Source: Adiantum capillus-veneris
Taxonomy: Eukaryota > Streptophyta > Polypodiopsida > Polypodiales > Pteridaceae
Assembly: GCA_014529385.2 (NCBI GenBank)
Contig: CM043962.1
Span: 36,487,598 to 36,547,597, forward strand
Direction: 5' to 3'
DNA length: 60,000 nt
Each line of letters starts with the position of its first letter. Positions within the stretch are counted from its first letter, which is position 1. The translations under genes and the position numbers were made by a program. Below, piece by piece: positions 1 through 11,793 of this stretch. A model generated the notes under the pieces. That model was not told the DNA's origin. It was given only the letters and a program-made list of their open reading frames with translations, and ran no database searches.

Positions 1-669
1 TTAGCCATGTGAAGACGTTCATGGTCCGCTTAGGGCTAGCTAGCCGTTTGTTCAAATTTATCTATTAGCTCATGTTATACACTCTAACAATAGTCAAGCC
101 GTGTGCACTCACTATTACTTTTTGTTAATTTGTTTTGCAATCTTTAGATTAATTATGGACGATAGGATGGCATGTCCTTGTATGCTATGTGTCATAAAAA
201 CTAATATCTAACTTTCCCAAATGATTTTGTCATATCAAATTGATCATTTAATATGGGAAGATAAAAGGAAACAAGAGTTAGAATATTTTTATGGGATGCT
301 AGACCTATCTCAGTAGGAACTAATAGGAGAGATAGTTATCTCTCAATAGGGTCTAAAAGGAGATAGTATACCAAAGAGTAATGTGCACCTAATGGAGCTT
401 TAAAAGACCTTAGATTGAGCTTCATTAAAGCCTCCAAATTTTAGTGTTAAAAGTATTTAGGCTTAGGACCATTAGGTGAGACTATGGCCAACAATAGGTG
501 CTTGAGATGTTTGAAGTGCTGGAGCCAAAATGGAACACAACTTCTACAAAGGAGGGGGTCAGCCCTACATCTAGGAGAATGAGAGAGAACACACACGCAC
601 TCCAAGAGTCACCCCTTTCACATGGGACATAAAGGACATATGTCAGGCCCCTAGCTAAGTTGCCCCTAA

Positions 670-890
670 TTAAGCTTGAATCCTATTGGATGGCCTATAG
701 AAAGGACCAATGATAATTAAGCTTGAACAATATGGAAAAGCCCATAAAAGGGACCAATAAGAATAACAACTCCCTTTATTCCTATTGGACAGTCTATCAA
801 GGGGTCCAATGAGAATTAAGCAAACCATGTGCAAGCTTAATTCCTATTGGTCAGTTGACCTAGAGAGCCAATGAGAATTTAGCTTCAATT
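670..890. repeat. Degenerate tandem CCAAT/ATTGG dyad repeat
   Basis: About four diverged units follow one another. Each starts with a form of CCTATTGG, passes a CTATARAAGGG-like middle and ends with CCAATGAGAATTAAGC or a variant. The paired ATTGG and CCAAT elements make an imperfect dyad in each unit. Unit length is roughly 40-60 bp and the copies are too diverged for exact borders. No coding or terminal-repeat function is evident. Confidence 0.55.
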
Positions 891-1022
891 AATAAATAAT
901 CTCTCTCTCGATGGGGGAAAGAAGGATACTTTTCTAAATGCTACACCCCTTTCTAGTTATGAACTACACCTTTCATTGGCTAGCCCCAAGCTTGGGCCAA
1001 TGTGCTTTGTGGAAGAGTAAGG

Positions 1023-1024
<2 letters not shown>

Positions 1025-1080
<56 letters not shown>

Positions 1081-1100
1081 CCCACGAGCCCTCACGCGTG

Positions 1101-1175
<75 letters not shown>
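1025..1175. repeat. Compound microsatellite (TC)n then (CA)n
   Basis: An uninterrupted TC run (about 1025-1077) is followed by a 33-bp linker with CGCG steps and then a CA run (about 1111-1175). Apparent reading frames here are only SLSL/THTH or ERER/VCVC translations of the microsatellite. Confidence 0.95.
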
Positions 1176-1179
<4 letters not shown>

Positions 1180-2589
1180 TCTCATTGTGTGTTAAGCAAA
1201 AAGTCATCTCCTTCTCCAAGCTTGAGAAGTAGAGAGCCTACACCAACATCTCTTGGATATGCAATTCAAATCCAAGCAAGAGTCAATCTTCAAAGCATGC
1301 TTATCATCTTCTCAATCTCCATTACCATGCTAAGCTATGCTCTAAGAATAATAATATGTGAGGAGAATACTTCCTTCTCGTATGCTACATCTTCTTCCTA
1401 TTCACTTTCCTCACTCCCTGCCATCTCTCTCTACCTTTGAAGATGCTTGAGGTCTTGGGATTGAGGGTGGGGACAAGTTCTCGTTTATTACAAGCAAGTT
1501 AATGGTTGTTTTGAGCATAATTTTGATGCACAAAGCTTTCCATCTTCATGGAATCAAAAATGTCTTAAGGAACAAAAAGATTGTATTGTACCAAGTCTCT
1601 CTTTATGGGAGACAAATAATACAAGAGCCTTTTCGAGGGGGGACTTGCTCCAAGAAAATCCACCCTCAATTGTTGTCAATTTCTCTACTTCTCTCTCTTT
1701 TACATGTATTGTTTATGCCAAGCTAACTAGGTGTAATATTTGTCTAATATTTGTGTTGTTATCTTCAACCAAGTACTTTCTCTATCTTCATTAGGAATTC
1801 ACTTAATGAAATGCTCACTCTATTGTCACTTTTATTTTGCTACAATGAATGTTATTAGCTTAATTCCGTTACACTATGCAAGCATCAAATCTTTCAAAAA
1901 TGAAAGGTCTGTGATCAACATATACGCAACAACGGTTTTTTTTTCGTAGAGCAACTACAAGACCTGTGTTATCAATCTCATGGTCAAGAGAGAATAGTTC
2001 AAATCTTAGATACCGATACTGCTCCAATCTCAACACGGACTCAATAGAGGAGGCAAACATCAAATGAAACACTACCAGTGGAGTCTACCCCATCAACAAT
2101 TGATCCTACTTTTTAAGAAGTTGAGATAGAACATATGTTTGATGTATTCTTTGACATGGACCCCATCATTGAAAGCCAAGGTGGAGAAATTGCTAGCAAT
2201 CAAGGCAACACTACCTCTCGACCTCAATCATCCCGTCATAACGACGGCATGAGAATGAGGAAGAGAAAGAGAGATGATGAAAAGATTTTCTTGCAAGCCG
2301 CTTTATAGCGGTGCTAAATTTCTTGTTCTTTGTATAGCTTCTTTGTACACCTTGGAGATCACATGTGTTTGATCCTAGTAAGGTGTACAAGACCAAGGAT
2401 GGTGCACCAGTTATGGATAGGGCTGAAAAGCCCATGCGTCAAAGGGTTCGCCACTATGTATAGTGCAATTTAGGCACTTTGTGATGGAGCATTGAAAAAA
2501 TCAAGATACGGGGAGAAAGAATTACATCATTGATGCCATTCACAGAGAGTACAAGCCATCAAGGGATACGATTTAGTCTCCAATGATTG

Positions 2590-3555
2590 GATCAGGTTGA
2601 CTTGGCTGTGTTGTCAGGAAGAGCCTTAGCTTCAACCCCAAGTAGCCATTACTATGTACTTGTTCTTCCTGGGGGTAACCTTCTTAAAGGGTCCCATAAA
2701 ATCTAGTCCCCATTTCATGAACACTCCCAGTGGTTGTACTGGCATCAAAGGAGTCATATCTGCAGTTGTTGGTCGACCCATTCTTTGGCATATGTCGCAA
2801 GTTTTACAAAAACTTCTGACATCAACAATCAGTATTTGCCACCACAGACCAGCTTGCCGAATCTTCTTGTAGGTTAATTTGTTGGAAAAGTGTCCACCAG
2901 ATTCACCATTATGCGCTTCTGAAATTACTTGCATTCTTCCTTCCATAGGGACACATCGTCGAAGCATACCATCAACACCTAGTTGATAAAGTAATCCTCC
3001 TATGATAGTAAATTTGAGGCTTTTTATGATCAGAGATTTCTTCTGATTCTGCTTCCAATCCTCTGGAAAGGCACCTTGGGAAAGAAATTGATAAATATCA
3101 TACCATTCAGGATCAACTGATTCTTCTGCCTCTAATTGAAATAAATCAACATCCACTGGTTCATCTCTCAAGGGTGATTCTGAATATCTTCCATACTTCT
3201 TGAGAGAAAATCAACTCCACAATGGTTTCTGCCAGGCTTATGGAAAATTTTGAATTCAAACTCCATTAGGAACATCATCCATCTTATCAACCTGCCTTGA
3301 ATAATGACTTTATTAATAAAAAACAGAAGAGCCTGATGGTCCACATAAAAATGGAATAACTTTCCCAACAGGTAATGCCTGAACTTTGTAGCGCTGAAAA
3401 CCATTCCAAGGGCTTCTCTCTTAGTAGTTGTATAGCCTTGTTCAGCCTGACTAAATCTACGACTGGCAAAATAAACCGGATAATCAGTTCTTCCGTCTGG
3501 CTGAGCTAATATTGCCCCAATGCCAATCTCGAAGCATCTACATATACGTGGAAAA
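2590..3555 (-). pseudogene. Element A RNase H and integrase, broken
   Basis: Reading from 3555 downward, the first codons continue the RNase H entry motif (HVYVDAS) interrupted by the copia insertion. The RNase H C-terminal part follows at 3404-3168 (FYVDHQALLFFINK, then the DFLSRS end motif). The next frame (3171-2632) has the integrase zinc-binding module: H in SEAHNGESGGHF, LWWQ, then CKTCDICQ, followed by the start of the catalytic core (WGLDFMGPF, YIVMAT). A small deletion removes the residues expected after VMAT; WVEAKALPDNTAKS can still be read to about 2595 in a shifted frame. The rest of the catalytic core and the 3' LTR are missing. Non-functional. Confidence 0.85.
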
Positions 3556-3646
3556 TGTTAGTATATACAAAGAGTTAGAGGTAAGTGAGTTAGGCGGGCG
3601 GCCGGCCATATCCGCATAAGAGGCCACTTGGGCTTTAATCCCAACA
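3556..3646 (-). repeat. Copia 3' LTR, first 91 bp only
   Basis: Read on the minus strand it begins TGTTGGGATT directly after a polypurine tract (AAGTGGGAGG, plus-strand 3647-3660) and ends ACTAACA against the GAAAA target duplication. The full LTR at 8779-8997 continues another 128 bp past this point, so this end is truncated but still ends in CA. Confidence 0.85.
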
Positions 3647-3966
3647 ACCTCCCACTTAAAGTCCAATGTGGCACTTTAAGTAACTGTAAATCTATGAACA
3701 TAAATGTACAAAGATTTACATGGCTGCCATCTATCCAATGCCCAATAACTCACGACAATGCACAAAGCCCTCTCCTGGAAGTCCCTTTGTGAGTAGATCA
3801 GCAGGATTGTCTTGGTGTGGATCTTCAATTGCTTCAGCTGCAATGCTTCACACAGAACTTTCCCTAATGATAGAATGATCAATTGCAGTATATGGACTTT
3901 GACTTCTGTTCTGTATATTGCTTGTCTTCAAAATTATCAGCCTGAATGATACTTCACATCATATGC

Positions 3967-6448
3967 TTAGTCTTCGAATGGAACACTGGATTGCCAATTG
4001 TATAGCACTTTGACTATCACAATATAACTCTGGCATATCTGCATTGATTCCAGTCTACAACAATTACCAGCCAAATAGCTTTTTGCATGCCTCATTTGCT
4101 GCAACATACTCAGCTTCTGTAGTAGACTGCGTAACACAATCTTGTAATCGAGATCGCCATGATATGGCACCTCCAGCCAATGTAAAGACATAGCCTGATG
4201 TAGATCTCCTCTTATCCAAGTCTCCTGCATAATCTGAGTCAGTGTATCCTCTAACACTCAAATCCTGACTACCATAGCATATGCGCATACTCTTTGTATG
4301 TTTTAAGTATCTCATGATACCTTTCACTGCCTCCCAATGTTTCTTGCCGGGATTTGACATATATCTGCTAACCACTCCCACTGCAAATGCAATATCCGGA
4401 CGTGTAGCAATCATTGCATACATCAAACTACCCACTGCAGACGCATATGGAATCTTATCCATTTCAGCCTTTTCTTCCTCAGACACAGGACAATCTTGTT
4501 TGCTAAGTTTCACATATGGTGGCAATGGAACACTCAATGCCTTTCCCTTCTCCATATTGAAACGTTGCAAAACCTTGTCAATATACTCTGTTTGAGATAA
4601 CCAAATCAACTTCTTTGATCTGTCTCTCTGAATGCGCATACCAAGTATATGACTTGCCTCACCCATGTCTTTCATGTCAAACGATTTTGCCATCTTTGAC
4701 TTCAAAGCTGAAATTTCTTCCAAGTGTTTGCCGGCAATCAACATGTCATCCACATACAAAATAAGGATCAGCCAACTGCCATCCTTAGCCTTCTTTGTAT
4801 ATAGACAGTGATCGAACTCACTACGTTTGTAGCCTTGAGAAAGCATAAACTGGTGGAACTTATGGTACCATGCCCTCGGTGATTGTTTTAAGCCATAAAG
4901 ACTCTTTAACAACTGGCATACCAAATGTTCCATGCCTTTCTCAACAAACCCTTCTGGCTGCTGCATGTAAATTTCCACATCTAAATCACCATGCAGGAAC
5001 GCTGTCTTGACATCCATTTGGTGCAACACCAAATCCAATATAGCAACCAATGCAAGAAAGCATCTCAATGTAGTCATCTTGACCACTGGAGAGAAGACTT
5101 CATCAAAGTCAATGCCTTGTTCTTGCTTAAAGCCCTTGGCAACAAGCCTTGCTTTGTACTTTGGCTGACTATCATGAGCGGTGATCTTATACCTGTAAAC
5201 CCATTTACAAGGTAGAGCCTTTTTGCCCTGTGGTAATTTAACCAACTTCCATGTCTGGTTTTTATGCAGAGCTGTCATCTCTGACTGCATGGCCAACTGC
5301 CATTTTTTCGAGTCAACCACTTGTAATGCTTCCTTGTAACAAGATGGTTCTCCGCAATCTGTGAGCATGACATAATTTAGAGATGGCACATAACGATCAG
5401 GTGGTTTGGAGACACGCTCAGAACGTCTCACCACAACTGATTCTGCCTCTCTAGCCACTATAGGTTGTTCCTGAGCCTGACCATGATGTCTTGATGTGCT
5501 AGCACTAGGTCCATCTTCCCTGAAGACAACTCTTCTGATCTCCTCTGTCTTCTCTGGCTTAGCGTGAAACTTGGCTTCATTGAAATGCACATCATTGCTA
5601 CGAATAAGCTTTCTGGACTCAGGATCCCAAAGCCGGTAACCCATCTCGCCCGATTCTCCGTAGCCAAGAAATATACACTTCTTGCTCTTTGGTTCTAACT
5701 TATTTCTGAACTCCTTAGGAATATGGCTATAAGCTTCACAACCAAAGACTCTGAGATGCTTATACGAAGGTGCCTTGCCTGTCCATAACATCTCGGCCAC
5801 TGCACTCTTATCCAGAACCCTACTAGGAGACCTGTTGATCAAATGGACTGCTGTAGCCACTGCTTCCGCCCAAAATCCATCAGGCAACTCAGCATTTGAC
5901 AACATGCTTCTGACCTTCTCTTGTATGGTCCTATTCATACGTTCTGCAACCCCATTCTGTGAAGGATTATATGGTGCAGTAAGTTCCCGCTTAATCCCTT
6001 TTGCTACACAAAAGTCTTGAAAAGCTTTGGAAACGTACTCTCCACCATTGTCAGTTCTCAAGCACTTCAGCTTCTGACCACTCTGATTCTCCACCAGCTG
6101 CAAGAATGTCTTAAAGACCTTGAGCACCTCATCCTTGTGCTTCAAGAAGTAAACCCATACTTTGCGAGAATAGTCATCTATGAATGTACAAAAGTACGCT
6201 GCTCCCCCTAGTGACAAACTAGGCATTGGTCCGCATAGGTCACTGTGTACAAGAGCTAACCGTTCGTCCCTACGATTCCTCTTTGATCTGTGCGGTTCCT
6301 GTGTTTGCTTACCATAAACACAATGCTCACAAAACTCGAATCTTGAAATGAAAAGCCAGGCAAATAACCATAATGAGAAAGTATTTCCATTCCTCTTTTT
6401 GACATATGTCCAACCTACGATGCCACAGTGACACACTTGGCTGCTCAA
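3967..6448 (-). pseudogene. Copia Pol: integrase, reverse transcriptase, RNase H
   Basis: The main open frame (4064-6448, 794 codons) starts just past the pre-integrase zinc region (CEHC). The integrase core has D70 (VHSDLCG), D133 (RTDNGGEY) and E169 (GVAER), the usual D-35-E spacing. The reverse transcriptase shows KWVYR, QMDVKTAFLHGDL with the first catalytic Asp, and LYVDDML with the YVDD box near residues 565-568. RNase H shows YTDSDYAGD, RRSTSGYVF and STTEAEYVA. The frame breaks at ACKK; the C-terminal RNase H (ADMPELYCDSQSAIQL) continues in another frame to about 3970. The catalytic residues are intact but the polyprotein is not. Confidence 0.93.
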
Positions 6449-7768
6449 TCACATTAATTACATGGTTTTTAACCTCTGAAACATGTAAAGTGTACAGAGT
6501 TCCTGACTTGCTGCCATGTGCTACAGTCATCGAACCTTTGGAGATCTTCCAAGCGTTGTTCCCAAAAACTGTCACATAACCCGCATCATCCAACTTCCCT
6601 GTACTAATCAAGCTCTTTCGGATTGCTGGAACATGTCTGACATTCTTGAGCCATAAAGAAGAGCCATTCTGAAACTTCAACTGCACATCTCCCACTCCAA
6701 GTATGTCACAAACCTGCTCATTGCCAAGTCTGACATAATCTTTAGTAGCCACATATGATGTAAACCACTCTTTGTGCGGAGAAACATGTAAGGATGCCCC
6801 TGAGTCAATAATCCAATCACTCATAGCATGTCCATCCTCTGCAGTCAAGAAAACAGAATCAAGATTGCTTGTAAGGAAGATGTCACCAGCTGCTATACCA
6901 GAATCACTGTCTGAACCAGATCCTGTGACATTCACCTCTTCAATCTTCACTGAACTCTTCTTTTCATCTTGCTCAGAACTCTTTGTTTTGCCTTTTTCTT
7001 GTTTCCACTTCGTACAGTCTCGCTTCATGTGACCCTTCTTGCCACAATGGTAGCATTCTATGTCATCCTTTGACTTCGAATCACGAGACTTACTTCGGTT
7101 TTGTGCCTTCTTATCCTTCTTCTCTTTAAATTGTTGTCTCCCTCGAACGACCAAAGCACTATTGCCTTTGCCTTTGTCAATGTTCTTCCTGTTCACTTCC
7201 TCTGTGAGCAAGCTGCCTTCTACATTGGCACTCGTAAGACCTTCTGGCGCGACAGAATTACTTAACGCTGTACGAAAAGTATCCCAACTGTCTGGCAAAG
7301 TGATTAAGAGAAACATAGCCTTCACTGAATCTGGAAAGACTATCTCCTGTGCTGTTAACTGGCTGAAAATTGAGTGAAATTCATTCAGATGATTTGACAT
7401 GGCTGTCCCTTCCTTCATCTTCAAATCCACCAATTTCTTGAGCCAGTAAATCTGAGAAGCAGCACTTTGTTTCTCGTACATATCACATAGCTTTTGCCAT
7501 ACGCCATACGCTGTAGTCTCTTCTGCTACGTTGAAGTAAACATTTTCTGCCAGTGTCAGCATGATTGTGGAACAAGCTAACTCGTCAAGCTCTTCCCACT
7601 CATCTTCAGCCATACCTTCTGGTCTCTCCCTTTGAGCTTCAGTGGCTTCACTTGTTTTTTCTGCACCAAAACCTGCCAAATCTGCTTCTTCCAGAATGGA
7701 AAGTTTGTGCCATCCAGCTTCTTTATGTTGTAAAGAGTCTCACTTTGAGAAGAAGTCATATCTGCCAA
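6345..7768 (-). pseudogene. Copia Gag and protease, frameshifted
   Basis: The likely start is the ATG at 7768 (MADMTSSQSETLYNIKKLDG, then TNFPFWKKQI, a typical copia Gag opening). The frame shifts near 7665 and continues to 6327. Gag includes the helical region with TTAYGVWQKL and YWLKKLVDLKM, a basic linker, and one canonical zinc knuckle CYHCGKKGHMKRDC. The aspartic protease is marked by WIIDSGASLHVSP. It is followed by the pre-integrase motif SLWHRRL, after which one or two small indels put the rest out of frame before the Pol frame resumes around 6345. Confidence 0.9.
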
Positions 7769-8778
7769 ACTGTTTACTCCTGAGAAAAATCCGGCAGAGT
7801 TTCCCCTGTAAACTGGCCTCTGTACACAGTAAACAAGCTATAATCAACAAGCTGAACACCTCTCCTCAGGAACTGTCAGTATTTTTGAAAATTTTTGACA
7901 GAGTCTCCCCTGTAAACTGAGCTCTGGGAACCAAAAGATAGCTCAAGAAACAATCATAAATAGCTGACCAGTGACAAATCCTGTAAGCATACACTGTCTC
8001 CTCTCTGGGCGATGACAGAACCTGTATCTGTCTCAAGACTGAACCCTCAACGGCTTGACGCATAAGATGCAATCCAGTGTCTACACAAAGTCATACATCC
8101 TAAGGGATAAAAGTCGCCGAAGAGGATGCGTGTAGAGGGGAACTCCAGCAACCTAATCCACCTCACACTGGGTAACCCAGCCCCCAGTGCTTGGCTTCAA
8201 AAAACCTCACACACGACCCTCTCAGATGGCTCAGCAAACTGCCCAGAACTAGCATACATCCTATAATAGACCAATCACTGTCCTATGACCGCTGCGGCGG
8301 TCTGTCTGCTAGCGTGACTCACAACTAGCAGACCCACAATCACAGTACATCAATCTGCAATACATGCCAGTGGTGTCAAGCCGTCGTATGGCCACACCTC
8401 CCCTGGAACCTGGCAAGCACAAGAAGTAGCAATGCAGACTGCAATATATATATCTGATGATATATATGTGTACCTGGTCTATAGATGATGCTCTGAAGAC
8501 GAATAAGTGATGTATGTCGATGTCGATATTGATGTCGACCACCTCCTGCTTGCCAATCTACACAAGACGGATTTCTTTGCGGCTGAAATCTATCTTCTGC
8601 TGTAGTGCTCAAAACGAAATTCTGAGGGCATAAACGGCTTCGAAAGGGGGGTAAAACTCCAGGTCGCCTACTGGAAACGCTCCCGGAACGCCGAGTGTGA
8701 ATTTTTGAACTCCGGATCTAGAATCTGCCGGAAAAGTGCGCGCGCGCGCGATTGCGCAAATCCGCACTGAACCAAGGT
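7769..8778 (-). other. Copia untranslated leader
   Basis: About 1 kb between the inverted LTR and the Gag start codon. No primer-binding site matching the plant initiator-tRNA type (TGGTATCAGAGC) was found next to the LTR, as expected if the original 5' end was lost. Near the start codon the motif CAGTTTACAGGGGARACTCT occurs twice about 95 bp apart. A GC-rich alternating CG run lies near 8738-8752. Open frames here look spurious. Confidence 0.5.
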
Positions 8779-8997
8779 TGTTGGGATTAAAGCCCAAGTG
8801 GCCTCTTATGCGGATATGGCCGGCCGCCCGCCTAACTCACTTACCTCTAACTCTTTGTATATACTAACATATTCTTTGTGAATACTAAGGATTTGGGAGA
8901 TAACCCTTCTAACAGATCTCTGCGTACTGTACTGTGTAAGCTCACTGTGTGTGTGTGTGAGAGAGAGAGTCGACCCACGCTCCGCTCCGCGACTTCA
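8779..8997 (+). repeat. Copia LTR, full length, inverted orientation
   Basis: This 219-bp unit begins TGTTGGGATTAAAG and ends GCGACTTCA next to the GAAAA duplication. Its first 91 bp are the reverse complement of the left terminus. It has a TATA-like TGTATATAC (near 8857) and, about 85 bp downstream, a short (GT)n(GA)n tract at 8945-8970. Its orientation is opposite to the Gag-Pol reading direction. Confidence 0.85.
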
Positions 8998-9716
8998 GAA
9001 AATACTATCCCAGTTTGGCTGCCTAAGGACTGGTTTACTGGTAATGGCTTTTTTCAGATTCTGGAAGCTCTCCTCACATTCAGCAGTCCAGTTGAACTTA
9101 CTGGTCTTCTTTGTAAGCTCATATAGTGGTACTGCTTGAGAAGAAAACTTATGTACAAATCTTTTATAGAAATTCACATATCCCAAGAAAGAGCTCAACT
9201 CTGAAGCAGTTCTGGGTGCTTTAGCTTGCTAAACACACTGAATTTTGTCATTGGCCATCTCTATTCCATTGCGGGAAACCACATGTCCGAGTAGTTGTCC
9301 CTTCCAGACTAGAAAAACGGATTTGAATGGATTCAAACAAATCCGTTGCGTTTGAAAACCATTTCTAGGAATAGGAGGTGTTGTTCCTCATCTGAATAGA
9401 CAGTAAAGTCATCCATGAAAATGGTGAGGAACCGATGAAGGAGTTCATTAAACATCTCCATCATACACCGCTGAAAGGTAGCTGGTGCATTGCACAGGCC
9501 AAAAGGCATCACCGGATACATGAAAGATCCCCACTAAGTGATGAAAGTGGTCTTGGCTCTATCTTCAGGAGCGATCTGTAACTGGTTATAGCCGCTATAA
9601 CCATCCATGAAGCTATACATTTCATATCGTGCGATCTCATCAAGCAACATGTCAGTAAAAGGCAAGGGAAATGGATCTTTAATAGTTTGGGCATTTAGTT
9701 TCCTATAGTCGAACAA
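8998..9716 (-). pseudogene. Element A reverse transcriptase, central and C-terminal part
   Basis: The frame at 9716-9534 carries DYRKLNAQTIKDPFPLP and YSFMDGYSGYNQ, the catalytic-Asp region. A TAG follows TFIT where Glu is expected, then the frame resumes with MPFGLCNAPATFQR and IFMDDFTVYSD, a gypsy F-x-DD box with both Asp residues present. A further frame (9198-8995) gives the post-catalytic SSFLGYVNFYKRFVHKF and the FNWTAECEESFQNLKK connection. It is cut by the copia insertion after NWDSIF. At least one stop and one indel make it inactive. Confidence 0.9.
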
Positions 9717-10998
9717 ACTCTCAATTTTTCATTCTTCTTGGGAACGACGACTATGGGAAATAGCCAATTGCTGCTTGCCACTTCTGTGATGAACCCAACC
9801 TTGAGAAGATTATCAATCTCCTCCTTGACCTTCTTTGCATAGTTGGGGTTTATCCGGTATCTTTGCAATCGTACTGGCCTAGCATCTGGTTTCAACGGTA
9901 TTTGGTGCTGACATACTTCAGGATCTACTCCCTTCAGATTTGTATGTTCCCAGGCAAACACATCTTTATAGTTCTGGAACATTTTCTGTGCCTTTTCCTT
10001 CATTGCCGGGTTGAGGTGCTTGTTAACCTTGATCATCCTAGGATTATCCTCCGATCCTAGGTTCCACTCTTCCACTTCTTGGTCATCTGGAAGCAACCAG
10101 TTCGGCCCTCCTCCTTTTCGTTTGGTCGATTCTTCAGCGTAATCCCAGGATGGTCCATTCATTTCTGAATCAGTATTCTGATCCACTGGGTACTCTTCAG
10201 AACATACTGGTTCCTCTACTATACCAGTATCAGTTGGTTCCACCATCCTTCCAGTTAGCTGAACTGTTCTTTCCCCTATATTGACTTCAGTAAACTGATA
10301 AGGGAATTGTCTCTTCTGCTTGTTAGCCTCCTCTTTATTCAGCAAGACTGCATTCAAGTCAATCTCTGCCAAAGGGAATATGCTCATGGCTGCTAGCATT
10401 CGTTCGATCTTCTTGGCCTTGTACTTCTGACATAACTCCTTCGGCCTCAGTTCCTTTCTCCAGCTCCTAGTATTGTTTGTCTGGATTTGGATTTTGCCAC
10501 TGGCCCCTTCTATGGTTAATGTTTGGTTTGCATAGTCATGAACAACATGTGTTTTTCTCAACCATGGGCGCCCTAGTAGCATCCCATATGCCCCTTGCAC
10601 ATCCAAGACTAGGAAACTGGTTTTGAATTTCTCCCTCCCAACACTTATCTGCATATTTTCAATCATACCCGTCGCCTGTACGACTCTATGATGTGCCATT
10701 CCTACTTTGAATGGTGCTGGTTTCATATTAGTGATACCCATTCTTTGCTGAAGATGGACTCCCATTATGTTGACTCTTGCTCCTCCATCCATGATAACAC
10801 TTGAGAAGGGTTCCCACTGCTTCCTAACCTTGTAGTCCACCTGAATAAGTGGAACTTCATCATCTTGGACGGCCATCAAGTCCACTATTCTGGCCTCTGC
10901 CTCAGCTTTCCTGCGCTGTCTGATAAAGTTGGCCACCTCAGGCAAGGTTTTTCTGATATCCTCCAGCTCTACAGTCAGCTTCTGAATTCTATCACAAA
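9695..10998 (-). pseudogene. Element A protease and start of reverse transcriptase
   Basis: This frame is the continuation of Gag after chromovirus B is removed; the apparent Met at 11017 lies in B's LTR and is not the true start. The aspartic-protease motif reads VIMDGGARVNIMG with DGG in place of the common DSG/DTG, followed by the second signature GMLLGRPWLRKTH. After a 150-residue linker comes the polymerase entry: KDVFAWEHTNLKGVD, CQHQIPLKPDARPV, then ITEVASSNWLFPIVVVPKK. The frame breaks just after KLRVC. The DGG variant is common in plant gypsy proteases from memory, so it is not necessarily a defect. Confidence 0.88.
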
Positions 10999-11678
10999 TT
11001 TTTTGTGAGGTCCCCACCCCGCCATATCAGGATGGCGGATCTGATGGTGAACCTGGTGGCCACTAGATCTATTGCGGAAGCAAACAAAATGGTTTAGGGT
11101 TCGACTAGCAGGCGATCTCTCATCACAGGTGAGTCGAGTTCGAGCCTACTAGCAAGGAGATCTAGCTCCACCTCGCAGGGGAAGCGTACTTAAACTATCT
11201 AGCGATCCTAAGACCCACCTTCCAAGAGGAGAGAAACCCCAAGTGCCTTTTTCCCCATGTTTCAGAGGCACGTACCCTCAAGATTTCACCGCTCTAGGGG
11301 CAATGAGTATTACTAATATCGAAGTAAGCACAATGGGGACAGAGAGTTCCCGACCAATCGGGACCACCCAACTCGTAGGCATTGGCAACCTGAGCCAAGC
11401 CCCCACTTTCCACCCCCACACTCACACTTCCTTGTGTGACCTAATTACTACCACAAAGGTTGTTCAACATAAACATTCCTTGTTTTAATTCCTAAGCACA
11501 TTGTTCGTTAAGACAGCCCTTCAACCAGTATTGCAAACAACACCAAGATAGTATTCTAGTAAAAATTCTACTCAAACATATTCATTAAAATTCCAATGTT
11601 CTGGAGGTACAACATCCCCCCTCCAACGAGAGTTCACTCCTCCTGTTGTCGCCTAGATGCCCATACAACTAGGTATGT

Positions 11679-11793
11679 CCACCGCATAGAAAACACGTCA
11701 TGGACACTCCCACCGCATAGAAAGCAAGACGTGGGTTCCCATCGCATAGAAAGCAAGTCGTGGGTATCCACCGCATAGAAAGCAAGTCGTGGA
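11679..11793. repeat. Minisatellite in B LTR, CCACCGCATAGAAAGC units
   Basis: Four head-to-tail copies of a roughly 29-bp unit, each starting with CACCGCATAGAAA or CATCGCATAGAAA and ending in a form of AGTCGTGGGTTCC. The same block is at 19548-19662 in the other LTR, so it predates the insertion. Confidence 0.85.

Larger units (their letters stand above)
1..2589. other. Unassigned repeat-rich left flank, no supported gene
   Basis: No convincing gene is seen here. The stretch holds a degenerate CCAAT-dyad repeat (670-890) and a compound CT/CA microsatellite (1025-1175); the rest is AT-rich unique-looking DNA. Around 2040-2310 on the plus strand there is a short, stop-broken coding-like stretch ending in a basic run (RMRKRKRDDEK), which I cannot assign. 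The junction with element A lies near 2590, where the integrase reading of A stops. No LTR, TSD or terminal inverted repeat is visible at that junction, so A was probably truncated by deletion or rearrangement. Confidence 0.5.
3556..8997 (-). mobile_element. Ty1/copia retrotransposon with inverted terminal LTRs, inserted in element A
   Basis: The insertion is bounded by a GAAAA duplication (3551-3555 and 8998-9002) and begins TG and ends CA. Deleting it restores the RNase H reading of element A (DSIF joined to HVYVDAS). Gag, protease, integrase, reverse transcriptase and RNase H read on the minus strand in copia order. The terminal repeats are inverted rather than direct: 3556-3646 is the reverse complement of 8779-8869, and the right copy extends to 8997 as a longer 219-bp TG...CA LTR. 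No normal 5' LTR followed by a primer-binding site was found. Coding is frameshifted in several places, so the copy is dead. Confidence 0.9.

Noticed and set aside
938-1232. Open frames of SLSL, THTH, ERER and VCVC repeats
   Set aside because: Pure translations of the CT/CA microsatellite. The same applies to frames at 24472-24907, 37402-37722, 54599-54856 and 57948-58297.
6772-7377. Plus-strand ORFs of 86 and 105 codons
   Set aside because: Antisense to copia Gag and protease, which show clear domains on the minus strand.
8309-8797. Minus-strand ORFs in the copia leader
   Set aside because: No recognisable domain and located between LTR and Gag start; treated as leader.
11243-11778. ORFs inside the B LTRs (also 19172-19647, 13159-13425, 21010-21426)
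   Set aside because: They occur in both LTR copies, lie in noncoding LTR sequence, partly translate the CACCGCATAGAAA minisatellite, and show no domain.
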